Source: Hyphomicrobiales bacterium (GTDB lineage: Bacteria > Pseudomonadota > Alphaproteobacteria > Rhizobiales > Aestuariivirgaceae). From it: 6,463 nt of DNA. The notes under the pieces were generated by a model. That model searched no databases. It had not been told where the DNA came from and worked only from the letters and a program-made list of their open reading frames with translations. Both the position numbers and the translations under genes were made by a program. Where the stretch lies: positions 1-6,463 of the forward strand of contig JANYGE010000125.1 of assembly GCA_025362535.1 (NCBI GenBank), read 5' to 3'. Below, piece after piece: positions 1 through 5,556 of this stretch; within the stretch, counting starts at the first letter, position 1, and every line of letters starts with the position of its first letter.

Positions 1-288
1 CGTCGCTGTGGTGCGGAGCTTATGTGCCGCCACAAATTCCGCCATGGCCTTGGTGCGAAGCGCCAAATCCTCCATGTCATAAACACCTTCGCCAGTGCGC
101 TTAAAGAACCGCAGCGCACCATGCTCCGAAACATCGCCGCGCACGGATATAATATGAGCCGCAGGCATCAGATTCTGCGCCAATTCAAAAAACTGTTGTT
201 CGTCTCCGCCTGTGCCATGAAAGGTAAAAAACAGAGGCGCGCCAGCTGGGGCTGGTCGCTCAATAAACTGATAAGTGTTCAATGACAT
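1..288 (-). CDS. mhqD: MhqD-like alpha/beta hydrolase (carboxylesterase/phospholipase family), N-terminal part only
   Basis: The first 96 codons of a gene that continues past the left edge. The translation begins MSLNTYQFIERPAPAGAP and has the oxyanion-hole motif HGTGGDE at residues 24-30. A block with RGDVSEHG (50-57), RFFKR (60-64) and EGVYDMEDL (67-75) follows, which is characteristic of the Bacillus MhqD/YfhR-type small serine hydrolases. The nucleophile elbow (GxSxG) and the Asp and His of the triad would lie outside the window, so catalysis cannot be confirmed. The start follows the TAA of the dioxygenase gene after one base (TAA-C-ATG). It has only a weak GGATGG ribosome site, so reinitiation by ribosomes ending the upstream gene is likely. 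In Bacillus, MhqD is co-transcribed with MhqO and contributes to resistance to methylhydroquinone and catechols. A similar role is inferred here; the physiological ester substrate is unknown. Confidence 0.85.
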   Translation of the reverse strand, partial: MSLNTYQFIERPAPAGAPLFFTFHGTGGDEQQFFELAQNLMPAAHIISVRGDVSEHGALRFFKRTGEGVYDMEDLALRTKAMAEFVAAHKLRTTAT

Positions 289-289
289 G

Positions 290-1228
290 TTAGGCACCAT
301 CCGTAATAGGTTGCAACGACCGTTCAAGTTGTGAGCGCAAATGTTCATGTTGCTTCGGCAGTTTTAAAGCCTCACCCAGATGGGCCGTATCTTCGTCACG
401 GTTGAAGCCAGGTTCGTTGGTGGAAACTTCAAACAACACACCACCCGGAGTGCGGAAATAGATCGCCCAGAAATAGTCGCGGTCAATCACCGGAGTCACC
501 ATATAACCCGTATCAAGCAATGCTTTGCGGACTTCCAATTGTGTGGCACGATTTTCAACCGCGAAGGCAACATGATGCACGGAGCCGGAACCGGCACGTG
601 CCGCATCAACATTCGGCAAGGTTTCAATATCGATAAAATCAGCTCCATTGCCACCTCTTATCGCCATACGGCGAATGCGTCCGGATGTTTCAACATCTTC
701 ATAACCCATAAATTTTAACAGCTCGGCTGTGGCTCCATCATCGCGCAAGCGCAGTGAGGTTGAATGAAAGCCCCGGATAGCTTCAGCAGCGCCAACGCCA
801 CCTTGCACATAGGGCACGCGCGCATCGCCGTCTTGTTCAACCAAAGCAAAACCATCACCATCCACTCCGATGAAGTGCAGCCGTTTGGCGCCAAAGCTTT
901 CATCCTCCTCAAGACCCGCGACCTTGTGCTGAGCAAAGCGATCTTTCCAGAAACCAAGCGATCCTTTTGGCACAACAAAAACCGTCGAGCCCACTTCACC
1001 AGTGCCGGGCCTTCCCGCACCAATATGGGGGAATGGGAAATAGGTCATAACCGATCCGGGTGTTCCCTGCTCATCGCCATAATAGAGATGATACACATCG
1101 GGTGCGTCAAAATTCACCGTCTTCTTCACCCGGCGAAGCCCCATAGTCTTGGTAAAAAATGCATTGTTATTTTGGGCATCACCCGCAAATGACGTGACGT
1201 GATGCAAGCCTTTAATTTGGTTCAACAT
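290..1228 (-). CDS. mhqO: MhqO-like ring-cleaving dioxygenase (two-domain VOC protein)
   Basis: A 312-residue cytoplasmic protein of the vicinal-oxygen-chelate superfamily, the normal length for MhqO/YkcA-type ring-cleaving dioxygenases. Two VOC modules are visible: residues about 4-135 (GLHHVTSFAGD at 7-17, GFALVEQDGD at 126-135) and about 152-272 (GFHSTSLRLRD, then HHVAFAV at 218-224 and GGVLFEVSTNEPGF at 262-275). The expected 2-His-1-Glu iron site is represented by His9 or His10, His218 or His219, and Glu267. The family is thought to open hydroquinone or catechol rings, and in Bacillus it protects against quinones; the exact substrate here is inferred. I chose the ATG at 1228 over an in-frame ATG 39 bases upstream. 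The 1228 start has a GGAG six bases before it, and the protein then begins MLNQIKGLHHVTS as in homologues. It is the first gene of a pair with the MhqD-like hydrolase and is divergent from a LysR regulator. Confidence 0.9.
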   Translation of the reverse strand: MLNQIKGLHHVTSFAGDAQNNNAFFTKTMGLRRVKKTVNFDAPDVYHLYYGDEQGTPGSVMTYFPFPHIGAGRPGTGEVGSTVFVVPKGSLGFWKDRFAQHKVAGLEEDESFGAKRLHFIGVDGDGFALVEQDGDARVPYVQGGVGAAEAIRGFHSTSLRLRDDGATAELLKFMGYEDVETSGRIRRMAIRGGNGADFIDIETLPNVDAARAGSGSVHHVAFAVENRATQLEVRKALLDTGYMVTPVIDRDYFWAIYFRTPGGVLFEVSTNEPGFNRDEDTAHLGEALKLPKQHEHLRSQLERSLQPITDGA

Positions 1229-1234
1229 GATAGT

Positions 1235-1239
1235 CTCCA
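1235..1239 (-). promoter_or_regulatory. Ribosome binding site of the mhqO-like gene
   Basis: On the minus strand TGGAG lies six bases before the ATG at 1228. It supports that start over the longer in-frame ATG at 1267. Confidence 0.75.
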
Positions 1240-1273
1240 CTGAAATCTTGAACCACAGATAGTGCAAAAATAT

Positions 1274-1302
1274 AATTCTGATAATAGCAATATATCAGCA
1301 TT
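1274..1302. promoter_or_regulatory. Candidate LysR operator (29-bp dyad with T-N11-A core)
   Basis: The arms AATTCTGATA (1274-1283) and TATCAGCATT (1293-1302) are inverted repeats matching at 9 of 10 positions, separated by nine bases. The inner six base pairs of each arm match perfectly. T1282 and A1294 form the symmetric T-N11-A core expected of LysR-type binding sites. The dyad sits almost exactly midway between the two start codons (45 and 44 bases away). There the regulator could both repress its own gene and activate or repress the dioxygenase gene. Binding by the adjacent regulator is inferred. Confidence 0.6.
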
Positions 1303-1335
1303 GTTTATTCTTATAAATGGAATAATAGTCAAGCC

Positions 1336-1340
1336 AGGAG
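1336..1340 (+). promoter_or_regulatory. Ribosome binding site of the LysR gene
   Basis: AGGAG lies six bases before the ATG at 1347, a near-ideal site that fixes the start of the regulator. Confidence 0.8.
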
Positions 1341-1346
1341 TATTTC

Positions 1347-2258
1347 ATGGCGCTGGGCAAAATTGAAAAAATATCGGTTTTCATCGCCGTTGCAAAAACT
1401 GGCGCTTTTGCAAGTGCTGCGCGCCGCTTAAACCTGTCGCCCTCGGTTGTGACCAGAGTGGTGGCCGAACTCGAAGCAGAGCTTGGGGTGCAACTTTTTG
1501 TGCGCACCACCCGCAAGGTGATGCTCACGACAGCTGGTCGGCACTTCGTTGAAAAAGCAGGCAAGGCCGTAGATCAATTGCAGGAGGCCGAAGAATTTAT
1601 CCACGCTGAACAAAACACTTTATCAGGCGAGTTGCGTGTCAATGCCCCACTTTCATTCGGTTTGCATTTTCTAGCCGACGCAATCAGCAAGTTTCGTATT
1701 TTGTATAGCGATGTCTACTTAAAGCTTAGCCTGACTGACGACTTCATTGATATTCTAGCAGCAGAGTTTGATATGGCGCTGCGTATCTCTGGCCCACCAG
1801 CTGATAAATCCACTATCTGGCGGAAAATTTGCCCGGTGCCGCGTGTGCTGGTGGCCTCTCCAAACTATCTGGCACGGCGAGGCATTCCCACCGAGCCCAA
1901 ACAATTGATGGACCACACTTGTTTGGCCTATAGCAATTTGGCCAGTGGTATGGAGTGGAGTTTCACTTCAAAGAACCATACAAAACAAAGTGTAAGCCCC
2001 AAGTTTTGCTTTGAATGTGATAATGGAGAAGTGCTGGCCGATTTGGCTGCATTGGGCGAAGGCATAAGCTTATTGCCTTCATTCATTGTTGCAAAACACA
2101 TTGCCGATGAAAAATTGCAGATTATCTTACCAGAGTGGCAAGCCCCCACCATTTGGCTCACCGCCTATTATCCGCCCTATGAAATTTTACCTGCAAAAGT
2201 GAAGGCGTTTACAACCTTTATTGAAGACTCAATTGGCAAATTTTTGCCACCAAATTAG
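1347..2258 (+). CDS. LysR-family transcriptional regulator (CrgA/AaeR-like group)
   Basis: A 303-residue protein, the usual LysR length. Residues 4-63 form the winged helix-turn-helix, with the recognition region around TGAFASAARRLNLSPSVV (18-35) and the classic ELE-ELGVQLFVRTTR segment (41-56) followed by LTTAG. A linker helix (about 65-90) leads to the substrate-binding-type effector domain from SGELRVNAP (93-101) to the C-terminus, including ALGEGISLLPSF at 235-246. The opening of the effector domain resembles the CrgA-like group. It is divergent from the mhqO-mhqD-like pair, so it is the obvious candidate regulator of those genes, probably responding to a quinone, catechol or other aromatic compound; this is inferred from position. 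Bacillus uses a MarR protein (MhqR) for this job. An unusual CxxC (Cys221-Phe-Glu-Cys224) lies in the effector domain, with further cysteines at 162 and 192. The gene is convergent with the sugar operon, stop codons 8 bp apart. Confidence 0.92.
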   Translation: MALGKIEKISVFIAVAKTGAFASAARRLNLSPSVVTRVVAELEAELGVQLFVRTTRKVMLTTAGRHFVEKAGKAVDQLQEAEEFIHAEQNTLSGELRVNAPLSFGLHFLADAISKFRILYSDVYLKLSLTDDFIDILAAEFDMALRISGPPADKSTIWRKICPVPRVLVASPNYLARRGIPTEPKQLMDHTCLAYSNLASGMEWSFTSKNHTKQSVSPKFCFECDNGEVLADLAALGEGISLLPSFIVAKHIADEKLQIILPEWQAPTIWLTAYYPPYEILPAKVKAFTTFIEDSIGKFLPPN

Positions 2259-2266
2259 CCGCGAGT

Positions 2267-2686
2267 TTACCAGTCCGGCGTGCGGTCTCCACCCACAAAT
2301 TGCGCGCTCTTGGCGGTATATTCAAACAGCTCAATGCGCGAACCTGATGGATCAGCCAGCCAAGCCTGCCACGTATCATCCACACCATATTTCTTATCCG
2401 TGATTTGAACACCCTTAGAGCGAATATAGGCAATTGCATCATCCAAGCTGGTCACTTCAAAGCAAAAATGATTGATCTGTCCACGCACTGGAAAAGGCGC
2501 ATCCCTATCGGTGAATATCTCAACATAAGTGCGGCCACCCGCCGCCAGATAAAAACCCATGCGCCCCGTTGGGCGGTTAAAGTCAAAAGTCTTTTCCAGA
2601 CCCAACACGCCGCAATAAAACTCTTCAGCGGCTTTAAGATCATCAGTCATTACGCAAGCATGAGCGATTTGTTTAACAAACTTCAT
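2267..2686 (-). CDS. Small VOC-family (glyoxalase-like) metalloprotein
   Basis: A 139-residue single-module vicinal-oxygen-chelate protein with the paired beta-alpha-beta-beta-beta layout. The four-ligand metal set of the glyoxalase I type is intact: His9 (IAHACV), Glu56 (TYVEIF), His73 (INHFCF) and Glu119 (RIELFEY). The sequence DPSGSRIELFE (112-122) is the family signature. Proteins of this kind include glyoxalase I, epimerases and lyases; the fold does not settle the reaction. The start overlaps the stop of the aldo-keto reductase gene as ATGA, with AAGGA nine bases before it, so the two are translationally coupled. Being last in the operon after an aldo-keto reductase suggests work on a reactive carbonyl or on a sugar-derived intermediate. 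The C-terminal tail after residue 123 (ending RTPDW) is slightly longer than the domain needs. Confidence 0.88.
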   Translation of the reverse strand: MKFVKQIAHACVMTDDLKAAEEFYCGVLGLEKTFDFNRPTGRMGFYLAAGGRTYVEIFTDRDAPFPVRGQINHFCFEVTSLDDAIAYIRSKGVQITDKKYGVDDTWQAWLADPSGSRIELFEYTAKSAQFVGGDRTPDW

Positions 2687-3648
2687 GCTGCCAATTCCTT
2701 TTCAATCAATGCCAATTCATCCTGTGAAAATGCCGGTGCTTTCAACGCGCCCACACAATCCGCAATCTGTTCAGGCTTGCTCGCCCCAATCAAAGCCGAA
2801 GTGATCCACTTATCACGCAGTACCCAGGCAATCGCCATTTGCGCCAATGTCTGCCCGCGTGTTGCCGCGATGGCATTCAACTTTTCAAGTTTTGCCACAA
2901 GCTTAGGTTCAATCGAAGCTTCCTTCAGGAAGTGATTGATGGTGGCGCGACTGCCCGCTGGAACGCCACTCAGATATTTATTGGTGAGCAGACCTTGCGC
3001 CAAAGGCGAAAACACAATGGTGCCCATGCCTGCATCATCAGCAGCCTCAAAGGCACCGGCAATTTCAGGCTCGCGTTGCAACATAGAGTAACGCGGTTGG
3101 TGAATGAGACAAGGCGTGCCCAGCCCCTTCAAGATGCGGGCAGCTTCTTGCAAAGCTTCCGTCGGATAATTGGAAATGCCCGCATATAAGGCCCGGCCAG
3201 AGCGCACTGCAAAATCAAGTGCACCCATGGTCTCTTCCAAAGGCGTGTTCGGATCAAACCGGTGCGAATAGAAAATATCGACATAAGATAGGCCCATGCG
3301 CTTCAAGCTCTGATCCAGACTCGCAATCAAATATTTGCGGCTGCCCCATTCGCCATAAGGCCCATCCCACATATGATAGCCAGCTTTGGTAGAGATGATC
3401 ATGTGATCACGCTGTGCTGCAAAGTCCTCACGCAGAATATGGCCGAAAGCCTCTTCGGCTGAACCTGCGGGTGGGCCATAATTATTGGCAAGATCAAAAT
3501 GCGTGATGCCCAAATCCCAAGCTTTGCGGCACAAGGCGCGTTTTAACCCATGATCGCTCTCTGCACCAAAATTATGCCACAGGCCAAGCGACAACGCGGG
3601 CAGCAGCAATCCGCTGCGCCCGCTTCTGCGATAGATCATGTCACTCAT
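2683..3648 (-). CDS. gpr: Aldo/keto reductase, YghZ/Gpr (AKR14) type
   Basis: A 321-residue cytoplasmic NADPH-dependent (alpha/beta)8-barrel reductase. The N-terminal half closely follows E. coli YghZ (Gpr, also called MgrA), which reduces L-glyceraldehyde 3-phosphate and methylglyoxal. Shared blocks include LPALSLGLWHNFG (16-28), LGITHFDLANNYGPP (46-60), SRKYLIASLDQSLKRMGL (103-120) and VDIFYSHR (123-130). The catalytic tetrad is complete: Asp52, Tyr57, Lys88 and His129. The cofactor-binding end is represented by LIGASKPEQI (286-295). It is about 25 residues shorter than E. coli YghZ, by my recollection of that protein, lacking N- and C-terminal extensions. The ATG overlaps the TGA of the Gfo/Idh/MocA gene as ATGA and has no strong ribosome site, so coupled translation is likely. 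A second ATG three codons in is possible. In this operon it may instead reduce a keto- or aldehydo-sugar product; the physiological substrate is inferred. Confidence 0.9.
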   Translation of the reverse strand: MSDMIYRRSGRSGLLLPALSLGLWHNFGAESDHGLKRALCRKAWDLGITHFDLANNYGPPAGSAEEAFGHILREDFAAQRDHMIISTKAGYHMWDGPYGEWGSRKYLIASLDQSLKRMGLSYVDIFYSHRFDPNTPLEETMGALDFAVRSGRALYAGISNYPTEALQEAARILKGLGTPCLIHQPRYSMLQREPEIAGAFEAADDAGMGTIVFSPLAQGLLTNKYLSGVPAGSRATINHFLKEASIEPKLVAKLEKLNAIAATRGQTLAQMAIAWVLRDKWITSALIGASKPEQIADCVGALKAPAFSQDELALIEKELAA

Positions 3649-4781
3649 TTCATTAATGATCGTGCTTCATCTGGGCCTAAAGGTTTAGGCCTTGTGCAGC
3701 TTGATTTCACCTCAACGAATTTCTTTGTCTCACCCGATTTCATGATTGATGTCATCACATCCACCACATGGGCCATGCGCGAAATATCACAGCGAATATC
3801 GCGTTTATTAAGAATGCCTGTAGCCATATCGGCCAAGCCAGCGGTGCGATAATTAGCCCAGCTTGCCCCATCGCCACCTTTCCAATTGTCGACACCGAAG
3901 GGGTGCTGCCAACTTTCAAGCTTGTGAAGCTTTGCATCAGATCCCGCAATCATAACATCACCACCAAAGAAATTTGGATCAGGCACGAAGAGCGCACCCG
4001 AAGCCCCATAAATTTCCATGTTTTGGTGCTTATGGGCAAACACATCCCATGACGCTGAAAGCGTAACTTGAGCACCCTGCACAAATTCCAGCAGAGCATG
4101 ATAGGTAGTTGGTGTTTTCACCTTCAACTTCTCGCCATTGCGCGGGCCATTGGCGATCACCCGCTCTTTGCGCGCCATTCCAGAAAGGGCCGCAACCCGC
4201 TTCACCGGGCCAATAAGATTGATCAGATTGGCAATGTAATAAGGTCCCATATCAAGAATGGGGCCACCACCGGGTTTGAAAAAGAAATCAGGGTTGGGGT
4301 GCCAATGCTCCATGCCATGGCCCATCACATGGGCCGTACCTGAAACAATCTTGCCAATTTTGCCATCATCAATTGCTTGGCGCGCCAATTGATGTGAGCT
4401 GCCGAGGAATGTGTCGGGTGCAGCCGCCACATGCAGCTTCATTTTCTTGGCCAGCTTTTGCAAAGCCACGGCATCTTTGTAAGAAAGTGTCAGCGGTTTT
4501 TCCGAATAGACATGCTTGCCCGCTTCGAGAATTTGCTTTGATACTTTAAAATGCACCGCAGGCACCGTGAGGTTCACGACAATTGCAATATCTTTATTCT
4601 TCAGCAGTTCTTTGACGGTCTGCGCCTTCACGCCAAATTGCTTGGCGCGGGCCTGCGCTGACTCCATGTTAATGTCGGCCACCGCCAAAACATCAATGGC
4701 CTTAAACAGCTTTGAAAGTTTCAAATATGCTTCCGAGATATTGCCGCAGCCAATAATGCCAACGCCTAAAGTTTTTTCCAT
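3645..4781 (-). CDS. Gfo/Idh/MocA-family oxidoreductase
   Basis: A 378-residue NAD(P)-dependent sugar or polyol dehydrogenase. The Rossmann domain starts at once (VGIIGCGNIS, 7-16), with no signal peptide, so the protein is cytoplasmic. Asp36 (AVADIN) at the end of the second strand suggests a preference for NAD over NADP. The family EKP motif is at 94-96 (Lys95 catalytic). The C-terminal alpha/beta domain contains GGGPILDMGPYY (171-182), where Asp177 is the usual catalytic acid. The position often held by His in inositol dehydrogenases is Tyr181 or Tyr182. GxSGAL-type strands (YGASGALFVPDPNFFGG, 258-274) follow. The ATG has GAGGG five bases upstream and lies 9 nt after the stop of the isomerase gene. 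Pairing with a sugar phosphate isomerase-like protein and a glycosidase points to oxidation of a sugar ring carbon; which sugar and which carbon are not known. Confidence 0.9.
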   Translation of the reverse strand: MEKTLGVGIIGCGNISEAYLKLSKLFKAIDVLAVADINMESAQARAKQFGVKAQTVKELLKNKDIAIVVNLTVPAVHFKVSKQILEAGKHVYSEKPLTLSYKDAVALQKLAKKMKLHVAAAPDTFLGSSHQLARQAIDDGKIGKIVSGTAHVMGHGMEHWHPNPDFFFKPGGGPILDMGPYYIANLINLIGPVKRVAALSGMARKERVIANGPRNGEKLKVKTPTTYHALLEFVQGAQVTLSASWDVFAHKHQNMEIYGASGALFVPDPNFFGGDVMIAGSDAKLHKLESWQHPFGVDNWKGGDGASWANYRTAGLADMATGILNKRDIRCDISRMAHVVDVMTSIMKSGETKKFVEVKSSCTRPKPLGPDEARSLMK

Positions 4782-4785
4782 AATA

Positions 4786-4790
4786 CCCTC
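4786..4790 (-). promoter_or_regulatory. Ribosome binding site of the Gfo/Idh/MocA gene
   Basis: GAGGG lies between the isomerase stop codon and the ATG at 4781, filling most of the 9-base junction. It shows that this gene has its own translation start signal inside the operon. Confidence 0.7.
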
Positions 4791-5543
4791 TTAAAATTTC
4801 TTGCAGAACTGAATTGATTTTTGCGCAAAGCTTGCAACATCGGTAGGCTTGTCATGCTCCATCACATAATGCATCACGCGGCCACCTTGCAGGGCTTTGA
4901 AAATGTCCGGCCACTTCACAGTACCCTCGCCCAGATTGCACCAACCATCTTGATCCATGTTCTTGCCCTTCTCGGCAATATCCTTCACATGCACCGAGGT
5001 GATGCGATCTCTATAGGCCTTGATCCATTTGATCGGGTTTTGCTTGGCGCGGGCAATCCATGCCACGTCAATTTCCCAATCCACGTAAGGTGCCGCATCA
5101 AAAATCCGCTCATGGGGTGTTGAGCCATCACTCAACTTGGCAAATTCGAAATCATGATTATGCCACCCAAAGCCATAGCCCTCACCGCGAATAAATTCAT
5201 TGGCAGCAGCCAAGCGTTTGCCAAAAGCCTTCCAGCCTGCAGGTGTATTTTTACGTTGCTCAGGCAAAACATAGGGACAATAAATATTGCGCATGCCAAA
5301 AATCTTGGCAATTTTAATCACTTTCTTTTTTTCCGTCTCGAACAGAGCGAGCGGAAAGAAATGACCAGACGACATTGTAAGGCCATGTTGATCGAGAAGT
5401 GCTCGGAACTTTTCGGGCTCCTCGTAAACCCCGCCAAAGCCCTCCACATCCGTATAGCCAGCCTTGGCTAACAGAGCGACAATCTTGTCCCAGGGTTGAT
5501 GTTCGCGGGCACTGTAAAGTTGGAATGAAAGATTTTGCGGCAT
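4791..5543 (-). CDS. Sugar phosphate isomerase/epimerase family protein (xylose isomerase-like TIM barrel)
   Basis: A 250-residue AP-endonuclease-2/xylose-isomerase-like TIM barrel. Probable metal and substrate residues sit at the strand ends: Glu34 (DVEGFGG), His128 and His130 within GWHNHDFEF (126-134), Glu133, Asp159 (WEIDVAW), His185 (SVHVKD) and Glu229 (MEHD). The family includes ketose 3-epimerases, inosose isomerases and dehydratases, and 3-keto-glycoside lyases, so a specific reaction cannot be assigned. I chose the ATG at 5543 because GAGGAGG precedes it by five bases and homologues begin near here (PQNLSFQLYSAR). The reading frame stays open 56 codons further, but that part overlaps the glycosidase gene out of frame and looks non-genuine. 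No signal peptide is seen. It follows the glycosidase stop by 13 bases and precedes the dehydrogenase by 9, so all three are probably co-expressed. Confidence 0.88.
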   Translation of the reverse strand: MPQNLSFQLYSAREHQPWDKIVALLAKAGYTDVEGFGGVYEEPEKFRALLDQHGLTMSSGHFFPLALFETEKKKVIKIAKIFGMRNIYCPYVLPEQRKNTPAGWKAFGKRLAAANEFIRGEGYGFGWHNHDFEFAKLSDGSTPHERIFDAAPYVDWEIDVAWIARAKQNPIKWIKAYRDRITSVHVKDIAEKGKNMDQDGWCNLGEGTVKWPDIFKALQGGRVMHYVMEHDKPTDVASFAQKSIQFCKKF

Positions 5544-5548
5544 AGGGG

Positions 5549-5555
5549 CCTCCTC
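5549..5555 (-). promoter_or_regulatory. Ribosome binding site that fixes the isomerase start
   Basis: GAGGAGG on the minus strand, five bases before the ATG at 5543 and just after the glycosidase stop codon. It is the strongest Shine-Dalgarno sequence in the window and argues against the longer upstream in-frame starts. Confidence 0.8.
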
Positions 5556-5556
5556 A

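Larger units (their letters stand above)
1229..1346. promoter_or_regulatory. Divergent promoter region between mhqO-like gene and LysR gene
   Basis: This 118-bp A+T-rich gap must hold the promoters of both divergent units. For the dioxygenase, a plausible minus-strand pair is CTGATA (1298-1293, 4/6 to the -35 consensus) and TATATT (1274-1269, 5/6 to the -10 consensus) with an 18-base spacer. Its -35 falls inside the right arm of the dyad described separately. A second minus-strand possibility is TTGACT (1332-1327) with AATAAA (1309-1304), 17 bases apart. For the LysR gene, TATAAA at 1312-1317 is a good -10 with no convincing -35. These boxes are pattern matches only, and in A+T-rich DNA some arise by chance. 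Confidence 0.5.

Noticed and set aside
22..285. An 87-codon plus-strand open frame at the left edge.
   Set aside because: The opposite strand encodes the clear MhqD-like hydrolase fragment over the same bases.
764..1192. A 142-codon plus-strand open frame.
   Set aside because: It lies entirely antisense to the mhqO-like gene and shows no family motif, so it is treated as a shadow frame.
1229..1267. A 13-residue N-terminal extension of the mhqO-like protein.
   Set aside because: The ATG at 1228 has its own GGAG site and matches the usual start of the family, while the longer version would use up leader sequence.
2234..2249. Inverted repeat TGGCAA/TTGCCA near the end of the LysR gene, as a possible terminator.
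   Set aside because: The stem is only 6-7 bp, it lies inside the coding sequence, and no T-run follows on either strand.
2405..2935. A 176-codon plus-strand open frame.
   Set aside because: It lies antisense across two well-supported minus-strand genes (VOC and aldo-keto reductase), has no recognisable motifs, and is best explained as a shadow of their codon use.
3650..3659. Perfect 10-bp palindrome TCATTAATGA just before the aldo-keto reductase start.
   Set aside because: It is fully explained by the last codons of the upstream gene (Ser-Leu-Met-Lys), is A+T-rich, and is short enough to arise by chance.
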